In this document: piece after piece, positions 37,891 to 50,407 of the stretch | How the letters are laid out: every line of letters begins with the position of its first letter | Position numbering within the stretch: the first letter of the stretch is position 1 | DNA from: Clavelina lepadiformis | Taxonomy: Eukaryota > Chordata > Ascidiacea > Aplousobranchia > Clavelinidae | DNA: 64,000 nucleotides | Assembly (NCBI RefSeq): GCF_947623445.1 | Contig: NC_135242.1 | Location: forward strand, 1,550,001-1,614,000 | Reading direction: 5' to 3' | Program-made: the position numbers and the translations under genes | The notes under the pieces: model-generated | What the model was told of the DNA's origin: nothing | What the model saw: only the letters and a program-made list of their open reading frames with translations | Database searches by the model: none

Positions 37891-38755
37891 TGAGCGTTAT
37901 TGCTACCGTTAGTGCAAAAACTATTGTGTAATTAGTAGTTTGCAGTTATCTACTAGATGTAGGTTTACAGCTGATAGAAGGTACAATCCACAAGAACTTC
38001 TTCGAGTTGATGTATCAATACATCATGCATGAAAATTAAGTAAGTTTTATTCATTTAAACAGGAGTTTTCGTAAGCTTTAGCTTGCTTTGTCAGATTTAA
38101 AATGTAGGCAAAAATATTTTCGAAATAAATACTTAAATGTCTATAAGGTTAGCTATATGTCAAAATCCATAGCGACGTAATAGATAAATAACTGCTTGAA
38201 TCGATGCAATTTGACAGAGGATATGACACGAAGGATATGTTTTCAGAAATTACAGAATATAATTATAAAAAATCTAAATAATAGATCTAAATCTAATTAA
38301 ATCAAACATATAATTTGGTCCAGACAAGAGTCTGGGCAGTTTAACCAAACCCCAGTGCAGAAATCTAAATTTGTGAGCACCAAAAAACAATTGTCAGCAA
38401 AAATCTGGCCCACAAATTGAAAAATGTTGAAAGCACTGCTTTCGATGATCTTGGGGACAATTTTGCCCCAAACAGAAATTTACATTAATAATAACTGATT
38501 TCAAGTGATATTAGAAAATCTATTTTCAGATACTTGAAGAAGACAACAAGACAAGGATTTTTTTCCAGGTTTGCTGTAACTCACTCTTTAATCATAACCC
38601 GTTTTTTAATCATAATTGTGATCAAACACGTTTGCATGATACAAAAGAATTGCGCATACTATCAGCTTGAAGACGTTTTTCATTATGTTGTTTTAAATGT
38701 TTTAACTGTAGTGTGTCGCATCACGACAAGGTGAAATAGAATGCATCAATGCAAC
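37891..38755. other. Spacer
   Basis: AT-rich; no gene or repeat recognised. Confidence 0.45.
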
Positions 38756-39135
38756 CACCTAAAATGTTTCAATCACATCAATGGTCATTGATCAGTGATT
38801 TTCAACAACACATCAAACAGACTTTAACAATGAATTTGGATATAACTTTGCTAAATGTGTTGCTGTAAGATTTTTTATGTGATTTGTACACTGTTTATGA
38901 TATCCCAGTTGTAAATTATTTTAAGTCAAACTGCTGTGTAATGTCATTTAAGATGATTTTGTGTGCTTTACATCTTCAAACTATGTAAACTATGTAGTTA
39001 TAAACATTCTTTCAAAACAACAGGGAATATTTTTGTTTTTGTATCTGACAGTCACTGCTGTTCTTTACTTTATTTTACTCATATGAGAATCCACACTGGT
39101 GAGCGACCTTATCCTTGCGATGTGTGCCACAAGTC
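38756..39135 (+). other. Intron-like fragment joined to one finger relic
   Basis: 38760-39070 matches the family intron-like segment (GGTCATTGATCAGTGATTTT ... GACAGTCACTGCTGTTC). It runs directly into TCATATGAGAATCCACACTG and CCTTGCGATGTGTGCCACAAG, that is, finger codons. The gene start between them has been deleted. Confidence 0.6.
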
Positions 39136-39395
39136 AGATTGAGACTGCAGTATTGGGATGGCGATGGTGGTTGTCTTAAGTTGGCCTAAAGCCAAAGGTT
39201 TAGGTGTTTCATGAGAACTCCTTGACTGTGTTGTCTTTGACTCCGTTGCATGTACCATCTCTGATTTTTTTCTTTAAGTCAGCACAACGTTCATAAAGTA
39301 CAAATTTTTATATTTCAAAATATAGTCATAATTAGTAGTTAGAAGCAATTTCATTTCCATTTCAAAATCCGAATAGAGCTATTCACTTGAATCGT

Positions 39396-39570
39396 TATAG
39401 TTCACCGCCCTCAGTGTCGCTGTTCTAGGACAATCATTCCGTTCGCGACGAAAATAATGATTCTCTCCACGGCTCCGCTGGTGTCTATAAAGAAATCCAT
39501 TGTGGGCGAGCTTCGACTTTCCACGGATAGAGGGAACGAAGCTGAATTCATCTATTGTTATTAGTCGTCA
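39396..39570 (-). mobile_element. MULE/FLYWCH fragment, second copy
   Basis: Same sequence as 16725-16895 with a few substitutions; on the minus strand it covers the FLYWCH finger region. It is the left border of the duplicated block shared by 16.72-18.36 kb and 39.40-41.11 kb. Confidence 0.7.
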
Positions 39571-39654
39571 AGTTGGAGTAACACAACTAATCTGTTATTC
39601 TGAGTTGCTCTGCTTTCTACTTATACTAATATGGTTTTCGTTGCTTTTTATACA

Positions 39655-39990
39655 AATGCAACGGAAACCATATTTTCTATTGCGTTGGTGTGATGTTGTG
39701 CAAAATGCAACAGATAACATGATTTCCGTTGCATTTATGTAAAGGGCCTATTGCGTCGGTGCGATGTTGTGCAAAATGCAACAGATAACATGATTTCCGT
39801 TGCATCTATGTAAAGGGCCTATTGCGTCGGTGCGATGTTGTGTGAAATGCAACAGATAAGATAAGAGCAACGGAAACCATGTTTTCTAGTGCGTTGGTGT
39901 GATGTTGTGATAACATGGTTTCTGTTGTACTTGTGTGAAGAGCATCGGAAACCATGTTATCGGTTGCATTTATATCGCATGTGCCATTCA
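39655..39990. repeat. 71-bp minisatellite-like array, four units
   Basis: Units start GCGTTGGTG or GCGTCGGTG at 39682, 39753, 39824 and 39891 (steps of 71, 71 and 67). There is one unit more than at 17 kb, so the array has changed copy number since the duplication. Confidence 0.75.
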
Positions 39991-40029
39991 ATTCTCAACC
40001 ATTACAGTAGTTTGATCAGTACTCACCAA

Positions 40030-40150
40030 TGTGTCACTCAAATGAACTGTCATTCAGTTAAGCATGAATTATTTGTCAGTCAAATGAACGTTAAAAGAAT
40101 GTGTCACTCAAATGAGCTGTCCTTCAAATGAAATGTCACTCAATTGATCA
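40030..40150. repeat. Degenerate short tandem of GTCACTCAAATGAA type, second copy
   Basis: Corresponds to 17285-17400, with internal unit differences. Confidence 0.55.
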
Positions 40151-41122
40151 ACTACCCCCCATTTCATATATTATGATGTTTTTTTTAAAACATTTCAGAA
40201 AAACTATAAAGTTTATGATACTTGACCTGGTTCACAATTTCTGGGGCTCGTAGTTCCAATGTTAATTTTACAATTAATGTTTATATGTGGAGAAAGCATT
40301 AGTCAAGTGTTTTATTTAATTAAGAAACAATTGCTGTCATGAGTTAAGCAAAAACGTTTTTTTGTAATTAACTGAATTACATTTGAAAAAATAACTTTGA
40401 ATTAGATTACTGTCATCATGTGTAGGGATTCAAATGGTTATTTCCTGTTTTTTTTTTTTCCACTTTAAACACATCATACATTTTCTGTCACTTCAAGTAT
40501 TTTCACATTTTTCAATTCATTTTTTTTGGTTTTGACATCTTATTATTCAAATTAATATGTTATTTTTATTAAAACTTTTTACCTTTCACATTTTCAGCAA
40601 TTATTTGCATAGTTTTATAATAGTTTTATTGTATCACAATCAAACCATGGAGTGTCATCCAGATAAAATGCATGTTGATTTTTTATTGAAATCAATCAGT
40701 GATCTTATTTTACAAGAATTCAAAGCAATACGACAAGATATGAAGATAGAATTTGCTAAAGTGTAAGTAAACATGGAAGATATAGTTTCAAAGATTCTGG
40801 CAGAAACAAAGAAAGCTGAAATCATAAACAGAGCAATGCCGATTAAAAAAACGTCACAAGCATTAGATGTAGCATCTGATATCGGCATTTGTATTAAAGA
40901 AGTTTATTCTCAGAATGCATCAGTTCTTCCTCTTGTTGAAGCTGTCAAAGAAGAACCCTTGTTGTTGCAGCATTGGGAGTTTTCTGAAAAGGATGATCCA
41001 AGTATGTCCATGTCAAATAAGTTTTCTCATCAATCGGAGGTTGAAGTAAATGCCGTAGTTAAAGCTGTTGACCCCCAAACCTGTATTGGAGAAGATCATT
41101 CTGAAAAGGCATTAGTGTAACC

Positions 41123-43511
41123 CAGTGGTTCCCAAAGTGGGCGCCAGCGCCCCCTTGTGGGCGTTTGCGCCTCTCAAGGGGGCGCTGGCTAATAAATGGG
41201 CGATTGGGGGGCGCTGATAATAAAGTGGGCAGTAACAAGAATAGTGCCAAAGTAAACATTTGTGCTATTTGTATAATAGTTTTATGCTTCGATGTACTTG
41301 TTTTACTTTCCTGTATTCGGTTGCATAGTATGAGATTTTTCGGTTAATCCTAAAATGAAATACATTTATTAGGCTCACTATTCTTATTTTTACGTTAATA
41401 GACGAATTTCAACAGTATTGTGTCATAATAATCTTGCATTTTTTCTCACATGTAGCATATGCCAAAAGGTATTTAAGCCACGAGGAAGTTAGTGTGATTG
41501 TGAATAGCAATATTGTTAGATTTTAGTTAGTGAGTTGGTACCTAGTTATACTTATGTTATTCAGTCATTAGAGTGCTAAATAACGACTTCAGCCAAATGA
41601 AAATGCAGGCAATACAGTTCAAGTTATTTCCAGTATGGATTTATTCCAGCCCCAAATTCCGAATCACAGCCGATGTGTTTGCTGTGCTTTAAAAAGTTTT
41701 CTAATGAATCGATGAAGCTGTCCAGACTTTCCGAGCATTTAACGAAAATTCACCCAGATAAAGTAGGCAAGAGTGCATCATTTTTTTGAAACGCTCTGGG
41801 ACAATTTCAAAAAACGCAAAACTGTTGGTACGATGTATTCAAACCTTTCCCATACAAGTAATGATGGATTACGTGCGTCTTACAATTTGTCTTTGATGCT
41901 TGCAAGAAAAGGCAAGCCGCATACGATCGGTGAAGCATTGATCTTGCCATCAGTGAAGGAAGTTTTGGACACCATTTTGCATCACAAGGCCTCTTCTACA
42001 GTTATTAAATCTATTCCTCTGAGTAACAATACTGTACAGAGACGGGTGGATGAGAAGGCCACCGATATAGAAGATAGTTTATGCAGCATCATCAGAAATA
42101 CAGAACTCAGTTTACAACTGGATGAGTCTCTATTACTTGGGTATGTTCGTTTTGTGAATGATGAAGTTTTACATGAAGAGTTTGCAATCGCTTTAACACT
42201 GGATTCAGATCCCCGGGGTGAGACAGTATTCCAAGAAGATAAAACATATTTCGAAAAAAACAAATTCCACTTACCAATGTCACAGCGTGTGCAACTGACG
42301 GCGCCCCATCTATGATGTGCCGTTACCGTGGTTTCATGGCATTCCTAAAAGCAGCGAATCCAAACGTGCTTACAATTCATTGTGTGATTCATTGGCAGCA
42401 TTTGGTGGCCAAGAATATCAGTGGTCGTCTTAACCTCTCATTGAAGACTGTCATCAAGGCAGTAAATAAGAGTAAAGCTCATGCGCTTAACACACGCTTG
42501 TTTAAGCAAATGTGTAAAGAGAACGACGAGGCCTTTGAGCACTTACTTCTACACACCGAAGTAAGATGGCTCTCCAAGGGAAACGGCCTTGTACGATTTT
42601 AAACACTGATAGATACTGTTGTGGAATTCTTGGAAGCTGTGACCCTCGCCTTGCCAAAGAAATTATTGCTATAAAATGATATCGCATAATTGTCAGATAT
42701 ATTTTCCAAATTTAACGAATTGAACCTATCCCTTCAGGGCAACGAGGTAAATCTAATCAAGGTAAAATCAGTAGGCCTACTGTGTGGATTCAAAAATAAG
42801 TTTGCGTTGTATGGGCGAAATTTAGCTAGACGCAATTCTCCCGGTTTTCCAGCCTGCAGCAACTTGCTATCAGCAACAAAGGTATTTCTTATGTTGATGT
42901 TGAGACATACAGCAAGCATATTAAGGAATTGCATGAAGACATGGAAGTTCGGTTTCAGGATGTAATACAATTGGAGATTCTTGACTGAATAATCGACCCA
43001 TTCATTGATATTTCCGAGCAAGGCATTCTTGCAAAATTATTTTGAACGCAAACCATAATTCCATATCTTGTATCAATCATTTTGGCTGCAACGCGATATT
43101 AAAGTGAAATATCCTCACGTGTGGAATCGGGTAAAAAAGTTTTCATTGCATTTCCCAGCTCATACTTAGTAGAGCGTGCATTCAGTGTCGTCACAATGCT
43201 TCTGGACAACAAAAGAAACCGCCTGGATATAGTGAGACGGTTAATTAAAAGAAAAGCGATTACACGGTTTGAAAGAGGAATGTCCTGCTGTGTCAGAAAT
43301 GTTTTAGTTGTCAAAATTGACCCATCGTACATCGAGTAATTGTAAAACATTTCAGGCTCATTTTAGAGCTGATTTTGCAAGCGTGCAGGTGCATGGTTAA
43401 TCGCTTCCCGAATGAATAGTAAATTCGTTGTTACTTTTTTGTTGAATGGGCGTTTGATAGTCAGTAATATGTCCAGGGGGGCGTTATCGGAAAAAAGTTT
43501 GGGAAACACTG
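41123..43511 (+). mobile_element. hAT DNA transposon with decayed BED-type transposase
   Basis: A perfect 8-bp target duplication GTGTAACC lies at 41115-41122 and 43512-43519. The ends are CAGTGGTTCCCAAAGTGGG and AAGTTTGGGAAACACTG, imperfect inverted repeats. The length is 2389 bp. The left end has a CG-rich hairpin-prone stretch (GGCGCCAGCGCCCCC; CAAGGGGGCGCTGG). It codes for a decayed transposase on the plus strand. It inserted into the LTR-like element, so it is the youngest layer at this site. Confidence 0.92.
41640..43340 (+). pseudogene. hAT transposase, ZBED5/SCAND3-like, inactivated
   Basis: Pieces in order: a BED-type zinc-finger start (LFQPQIPNHSRCVCC, HLTKIHPDK-like remnant with stops), a long open piece 41773-42315 (ARKGKPHTIGEALILPSVKE, then QLDESL and FVNDE), a frame-shifted piece 42312-42602 (IHCVIHWQHLVAKN, EVRWLSKG), and a C-terminal dimerisation motif at 43121-43339 (LVERAFSVVTMLLDNKRNRL). 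These motifs are typical of the animal hAT group that also gave rise to ZBED5- and FAM200-like genes. Frameshifts and stops separate the parts, so no active enzyme is made. Confidence 0.85.
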
Positions 43512-45423
43512 GTGTAACCAAACTTTCTTTACCAGGAACCTTCCTTCCCGCTTTACAGCTAGTCAATTAGCTCTGTCTTCTTTATTCACATTTAATGGCA
43601 TATCTCTTAGGTAAAAACATCCGTCCTTCTACTATATCACCCAAACGTTACTGAAACACCACTCTATCTCCGAGCGAAACACCACACCAAAACAAATTCC
43701 ACGCAATCGTAGAATCAGCGTGGGACGCTAAACACAGTACTGATTGGGCCCTTGGAAGACACTGTTTCCAATGTCTTGCAAGTTGTGTTGTTATAATCAT
43801 ATTTGTGACGTTTACCACGCTATTACATAACGTCATATTTGCCATAAGTCAATCACAGTTCACGGTATTACAGATTTACATAAATGTAGTTGATTGACAG
43901 TCAGTTCCGCGAGCTTACCTCTGCTTGCACTTTTGAACTTATTGCATTCTGATGACTTCTATATGATTGACAGCTTATTAGTAAACATGTTTATCTGTAC
44001 GATTGACCTCGCATTAACAGCAGTGTTATGAAAAATTGACGTTGATAGATTGACATAGTGTTTCCTGTATCGATCACCTGACTTGTATTACGTCACGTTT
44101 AAAAGTCCGAATCATTTCCGTAAAGAAAAACGCATTCTCTTCAAGTTGAAATCCTCTTTCTTTATTATCTGTTTCAGTGTATTTTTATTTCCTTATTATC
44201 TTCTTAAGCGTTTAAGTATAGCGTATTATAGCGTGATTTAGTGAGAATTAGAGAGAACTAGAATTGTTACTTATACCTAAGAGGTAACTGTACTAACCTT
44301 ATGAGCGTTTTCCTGAAGTATTAATGAATGTAGACTTGTAGAGTGTTGCGCTTGCTTGCTATTGGATTCTTAAAATCCTTAGTATATGACCCGTAATATT
44401 GTCGTAAATTTTAGTGTTGTTTGTAGAAATAATGAAAGATATTAAAATCAATATTAACCAGATTCTCCGTGTTTAAAATTATATAAACTATTCAACCGAA
44501 GTTTAGGAGTTCCTAGACAGAATTCACAACCTTCTAATCATTCTTAAGAGTCAGATAACAATATATCATAATATCTATAATTTGGCAGTTCTGTAAAAAC
44601 CCAAAATAAAACAGTAACCGCCACCCTCGGGGTAACGTCACAAGAGATAGAATAAAAACATGTAGACCCATGAACAAGTAAAACACAGCAGCACGTGAAC
44701 ATGCACAAAGAGACAATACAACGCGGATAAATCGATGTACAAAACGTGACAGTGACAATGCGAACAACGTGATGATGCAAATAAAACGTGACGGATATAA
44801 AAACGGTGTATACAAATACTTCTCGTGACATCAGTTTATCCTCAATTTGAAGTTATTGAAGAGGAACCTTTGTTGTTACAAAAATATGAGGTTTCACAGA
44901 CTGAGATTGATGACCCAAATATATCCATGCTAAATACATTTCTTCCTCAATCAGATATAGCAGTAAATTCCACAATCAAAATTGTTAAACCACAAAGCTG
45001 TGTTGCAAGAAATTCAGATGAAGAATGCAGCGATTTTAAGCAGATGTTTCTCAATAAATCTACTGCAATGGAAATAATCAATGCTTGCAAAGATGATGTT
45101 CAGTTGCTTGTTGGAAATAACGAAGAAAAGCATTTTTCTTGCAATTTTTGTGATAGATCATTTAAATGCAAAAGAAACTTGAAAGTTCATTTAAGAACTC
45201 TCACAGGTGAGCGTCCTTATCAATGCGATGTGTGCGATAAGTCATTTACCACTTGCAACCATTTGAAAAATCATATAAGATTTCACACTGGAGAGCGACC
45301 TTATAAATGTGATGTTTGCCAGAAGTCATTTTTTATTAGCAGCAGTTTAAAATATCATCTGAAAATCCACACTGGAGAGCGACCTTATCAATGCGAGGTG
45401 TGCCGCAAGTCGTTTTCCGTTAG

Positions 45424-46044
<621 letters not shown>

Positions 46045-46491
46045 TAGCCTTCCTACCCAGAGTAAAGCTTGCCTGAAATGAAATTGAAGGCAACCTTTAC
46101 TCGACAAAATTATGTCTTTGATTAAAATATTTATCACGGTCATTAAAACAAGAATTTAGTACAGTACAATGACAGAGTTCGGCAAATATAACAAATATCG
46201 ATACACCATTTTACTTGAAATACAAAACATGAGACATAAGCTTACAGAAGTGTCGCATTTCCCTTGCGTGTCAAAGGTAAAAAAAAATGAGCGATCACGT
46301 CTGCGTGTGTCGTTCCGCGGCTGTAGCAAGCCTTGTTTGCGGTAGAGAGATGCGCCGTGTGGCGATGTCCAGTGGACTTTGTTTCTTGATGAGTAAAAAA
46401 TATATACAATAGTTTGCTCATGCTCTTGGAGATGTATAACACGTTGGTTAGGCGATCAAAACTCCATCACATCAACCAGGTATCAATGCCA

Positions 46492-46635
46492 TTATTGCTG
46501 TTGCTTCCGAATTAGTCTGGTTGCTGATATTGTAGATGGAATGTCGTGAAAACTTCCTCGTTGATTAGCGTTCGTAGTTGGCTGATCTTGCTGTTGAAAC
46601 TTGTTCATCAAAACTTCATAAATAGCTGGTAACAT
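46492..46635 (-). CDS. Short gag-start-like open frame in LTR element
   Basis: A 47-codon ATG frame on the minus strand, about 40 bases inside the primer site. It is polar and glutamine-rich. It occupies the place where gag would begin but has no nucleocapsid or capsid motif. It is probably the cut-off start of the parent element's gag. Another minus frame at 46242-46442 is unexplained. Confidence 0.3.
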   Translation of the reverse strand: MLPAIYEVLMNKFQQQDQPTTNANQRGSFHDIPSTISATRLIRKQQQ

Positions 46636-46693
46636 TCTTTCTCGCTCAATATGCAACTAACTCAGCAATTTCGAACTGATCAGGGCACCAATT

Positions 46694-47200
46694 TATGACA
46701 TTTAATAATTCGCTTGTGCACTACTCGTGTGAAGTATTACACAATGAACATATCCGTCATAACGACCGCATTTGCTGGCGGTTATTGTTAGTATGTGAGC
46801 GAGGACGATTGATGGTTGGTGATTTGTTTTGCTTCTGTTTCGATTGATGAGTTCTCATTTCTCAAATTTGCGTGACTATGCTGTTAGTTGCTTGATCCTG
46901 TCTATACAAATTACTAACTTATAAAGTTCCCATTTTATTTATTATAACACAAAGGTTTTCACCTTCGGGCAAATCTTGCTGAATGTTACATCGCGCTCAG
47001 TAACACGTGAGACGGTAAAAGGGAAAGAGGAAGATCGTAAACATTACAACAGTATATATATGTGGCAAGCTAGTTCAAGCGAGGAAATTATCTGACGTCA
47101 TTAAGGAGAACGCAAATCTGATAAACAACTGAATTATAGGATTCTAAATTAAATTCCAAATATCCCAAAACAACTCGTGAGTCGTGACGTAATCGTCACA
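46694..47200 (-). repeat. LTR (5' LTR in element orientation)
   Basis: 507 bp; preceded on its inner side by the primer-binding-site-like sequence at 46676-46690. Confidence 0.88.
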
Positions 47201-47400
47201 CCACAATGGAGATTGACCTTATTATTGCCAAGTGTGTCAAAATTTCTTTTCGCAAAAAAGACCAATTTCTAAATTCATGGAACTATTCACATTGGAAAGA
47301 TACCTTGACAATGTTATTTTTTGTTTTGTCACAAATTGTTTACGTTGAATCAATAATTAATTATTAAAACATATTAAAACTCAGATTGATAGAATAGAAT
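47201..47400 (+). pseudogene. Tail of the ZNF gene at 40647
   Basis: CCACAATGGAGATTGACC resumes the finger linker after the LTR element, with TGA at the arginine codon. Decayed fingers follow (CQVCQNFFSQK, HGTIHIGK). From about 47340 it becomes AT-rich spacer as after other genes. Confidence 0.65.
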
Positions 47401-47419
47401 GAATAAATACCAACAAACC

Positions 47420-48105
47420 AATAGAATAGAATGCTTTCACTTGCATTTAAATGAATCCATTTGTAGTCATTTTACACATACCCACCTTATAAAATAAGAA
47501 CAAATGCACAATGCAAATTCCCCCCAAAAAATTTCTTTATAAGAGCACTCTACATTTGTAAATGTTTTAACTGCGTTTTGGATGGTTTTTGTGTTTTTCA
47601 TGTGGTTTATAAATAATTAATTTATCAATGTCATTCACACCATCAACTGGCAATGGTAAGAAAGTTACATTCATTTGTTCATTCATGTTTTAAAGACCCA
47701 AGGTTAATGCAAGTTTGATTGCATTTTTATCACATTTGTGTGTAATTATTATTTTTTGCTAATAAATCTCTTAATTTAATTATTACATCAGGTTCACCAT
47801 CTATACAACCTGATGTTTGTGATCAAGAAGCTTATAGTGAAAACTCATCAATTTCTGCTCATTTTGAAAAGATTAAAGAGGAATTTTTGTTAGATGAAGA
47901 ACAAGAAGGTTTGCAAGAGTTTTACTTTAAAAAATCTGAAACATTTCCTAAACATGTAGGTGACAATTTGTATGAAAACTTTGAAAACAACTTCTACACT
48001 TCTCTGAGTCGTAGTGGGGTATCAAATGTTTCAAGTAATGCTTCTGGAATTGACGATTATGACAGTTTCTTAATTATGATGTTCAGTGTTATTTATTTTT
48101 AAGTT
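47420..48105 (+). pseudogene. Truncated copy of the divergent ZNF gene at 20302
   Basis: Spacer similar to 19.3-20.06 kb joins directly to TCAGGTTCACCATCT (47789), equal to 20518. About 450 bases with ATG, module and acceptor are thus deleted. The frame then follows its paralogue through KIKEEFLLDEEQEGLQEFYF and the acidic serine stretch to GIDDYDSF, where similarity ends. There are no fingers. It lacks the stop seen at 20635 and so shows the ancestral GAA codon there. Confidence 0.75.
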
Positions 48106-48439
48106 ATGGTTAAGACTGTGCTTTACTCATTTTCTTTTCTTTGCACAAGGTTCAGTTATAAATGTTTCAGAAGAGTTGATAGGCGTAATTAAGCTCAAGG
48201 AATCCTTGTTCTGCAAACAGTAAGTCCATAGAATCTGCTGCAGTGACTAGTTTTGTTTGTTATTCTTGGCAATTTTTGAACAACATTCTATTACGATACT
48301 TGCTTTTATAGGCATTTTTTTGTAGGCGGAACAGTTTTGTTGGGTTTAATTTCACAGATGGATTCTCTTTCACAAATTAAGGCAGCCATTCAGAGACTGG
48401 AATATTAATTTAAAACACTCATCACATTGAATAACACAG
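48106..48439. other. Spacer or intron before the ZNF gene at 48440
   Basis: No clear coding sequence, apart from a 16-codon ATG frame at 48358 (MDSLSQIKAAIQRLEY). AACACAG at 48439 could be the acceptor of the following exon. Confidence 0.4.
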
Positions 48440-49914
48440 GAAGGTTCGTTGAAGTAAAGAAGCAAGCAGCTCGATGCAAAGCAAGACTTCCTGATTCTCG
48501 TGAAAATGATGTCGTTGAAAGAAGTGAGTCTGAACTGGATGGTTCGAGATCATTCATAAATGTGGAATTGACTGAAGACGCGAACAATTTGCTTTCAGAA
48601 ACAGAGGATGGTCTGTCGGACTTGGGATTTCAAAGAAATATGGGTTCGGCTGTGAATGAGTACAATGAACACGACACTTATCCTATATATTTGTCACCAG
48701 ATGGCAGTGTTGGGCAAAATGAAAACCCTTTGAAGTGTCCGCAATGTAAAAGAACATACAGCAGGCGAGCAGCGCTACTGCAACACTTGCAAACCCACAG
48801 CAGTCGCTTGCCTTTCCACTGCATATACTGCCATAAGTCCTTCAAAATAAAAGGCCATTTAACGCAGCATCTCCTGGTACATAAATACGAGAAACCATTT
48901 AAATGTACAATTGCTGATGGTGATAAAGCTTTTAAGAAACGGCGAAAGCTTCAGGATCATTTACTCAGTCATGGGACAGAGAGAAACTATTCGTGCCATG
49001 TCTGTGGCAAAGCTTTCAAAATCGCCTCAACGTTGGCTGTTCACCTGAAGGCCCATCAAGACCTACGGCCGTCCCAGTGCCAACAGTGTGGCATGACCTT
49101 TAAATTTAAAGGTAATTTGAAAAGCCACATCAGAATTCACATTGGAGAGCGACCATTTGAATGCACTGTGTGTAAGAAATCATTTGCTCAGCAAACGACA
49201 TTACAGATGCATATGCGAATCCAAACCGGGCAGAACCCTTACAAGCAATGTTCCCTCTAATTTTTCACGAGTCTGAGCAAACACACTAACTCCCTGAGCG
49301 GTCCCTTGGACCAGTGTGAGCAACATCAGACATGCCACGTGCGCACTGTGGCCATTATTATGCGTTTATTTTGTTTTCAATTCAGGTTGGATTATTTTCT
49401 TGTGCGCAGCACAGATTTTCTGTGCGCGGAGACCGTGTCAGCAGTGCGCATTTGCGCACACGCGCAGCTTAGAGGGAACATTGCTTACAAGTGCATGGAA
49501 TGCAATCAGGCATTCGCATGCCATACAACTTTACGGAAGCATCGTGAAAAGCACAAGAACGGTCCTAAACCGTTTCTCTGTAGTATCTGTGGAAAGGGCT
49601 TGACCTGCAAACATACGTTGTCAGGTTTAGTCCTTTGTTTGTTTTGTGAAGTACACTCCGACCTGTGGTTTATAATCAAGTACGTAACAGTAATCACTAA
49701 TCAGTGTCGTGTTTAAGGTATAAGCGATTTTCGTGCTTGCAGATTCTTTGAAAGAACCCGAGTGGATGCAGAACACAGTCTTGCATCTCCAAGCAAACAA
49801 CGGCTAAGTTCTAATAAGTCAGATAACCACGCAGTTCTAAAGCTCAACTCTGTCAAAAATGGTTTATCCCATACCGACCCTCAGGAATATGTCACACTTT
49901 CAACTGCAGTTTAA
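48440..49914 (+). pseudogene. Different C2H2 zinc-finger gene, split by a small transposon
   Basis: The open frame to 49245 has no early ATG and probably begins at a splice acceptor (AACACAG). An acidic stretch (NVELTEDANNLLSETEDGL) precedes six fingers. These start CPQCKRTY, CIYCHKSF, CTIADGDKAF (second cysteine missing), CHVCGKAF, CQQCGMTF and CTVCKKSF (last histidine replaced by Q). The 238-bp element at 49246 interrupts the next linker. Past it the frame resumes with CMECNQAF...H and CSICGKGL. A tail frame after a likely acceptor at 49740 ends at TAA 49912-49914, overlapping AATAAA. Codon use and finger sequence differ from the cluster family. The insertion should inactivate it unless spliced out. 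Confidence 0.72.
49246..49483. mobile_element. 238-bp hAT-type small element in finger codons
   Basis: 8-bp target duplication CTTACAAG (49238-49245 and 49484-49491). Perfect terminal inverted repeats CAATGTTCCCTCTAA and TTAGAGGGAACATTG. Same family as 37455-37681. Removing it restores the codons for NPYKCMEC. Confidence 0.93.
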
Positions 49915-49918
49915 TAAA
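49913..49918 (+). promoter_or_regulatory. AATAAA polyadenylation signal
   Basis: Overlaps the stop codon of the tail frame of the 48440 gene (TTTAATAAAC). It supports this as the true 3' end. Confidence 0.5.
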
Positions 49919-50157
49919 CTTTTGTGCAAGTTTTTGATAAATAATACAACCATGCTATTCATCAGCTATAACAGTTTTAGGCGTTTATTAAACCATTTTT
50001 AAACGCAGAGCAACCCAGTCATTAAACTCCACAAAAAACACGTACTTGGAACAAATTTTTCCTAACCCACAATCTTTTCGTCAAATATAGGTAAATTAGT
50101 TTTCCCAGTGGCAATTTTAAAACAGATGATCTTGCTGAATGAATTAGTATGAACAAT

Positions 50158-50407
50158 TTACAATTTTATCCAGTAAGTTATCATCTCTTCGATGTTAAAG
50201 TTGTAAGATCCTATCCCATTCCCGCCGATGTATTTCACTTCTCCATCCAATACCACGCACATCCACTCTGGCAGCCCTCCATAGTGGAGGTTTGCTTCGT
50301 TCTTCATCGTGTCCACCACAAGCGGGAGAGAAAAGTCATCCAAGCTCTGCAAAATTTCAGCCGCCGACAAACGATCTTCAATTGCACGATGCGTCTTTAT
50401 TTTAAAC
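50158..50407 (-). CDS. Iodothyronine deiodinase-like, last coding exon
   Basis: On the minus strand a TTTTTCTTGGCAG acceptor (50413-50408) precedes 83 codons ending at TAA. The protein carries the deiodinase C-terminal signature: HRAIEDRLSAAEIL, then LVVDTMKNEANLHYGGLPE, then VLDGEVKYIGGNGIGSYNF, EEM and a final W. Deiodinases are membrane-anchored thioredoxin-fold selenoenzymes that remove iodine from thyroid hormones. The selenocysteine-bearing exon should lie at higher coordinates; I found no match to it up to 52.3 kb. Either introns are very long or this is an isolated fragment. Its conserved, gap-free frame argues against long decay. It converges on the 48440 gene. Confidence 0.75.

Larger units (their letters stand above)
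41116..44830. mobile_element. LTR-like insertion (about 1.32 kb) hosting a hAT element
   Basis: Outer ends are TGTAACCAAACTTTC (split by the hAT) and CTTCTCGTGACA. The flanks are TTAG on the left and TCAG on the right (44831-44834); relatives read CATCA at this point, so a 4-bp duplication with one mutation is likely. Without the nested hAT and its 8-bp duplication, about 1318 bp remain. TG...CA ends and 4-bp flanks suggest a solo LTR or non-autonomous LTR element. No protein is recognised in it, and its orientation is unknown. Confidence 0.6.

Noticed and set aside
44534..44831. Two overlapping minus-strand frames of about 95 codons
   Set aside because: They lie inside the LTR-like insertion, overlap in different frames and show no known motif.
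46242..46442. 66-codon minus-strand frame in the compact LTR element
   Set aside because: No retroelement motif; position near the 3' LTR could be a pol or env scrap, but nothing supports it.
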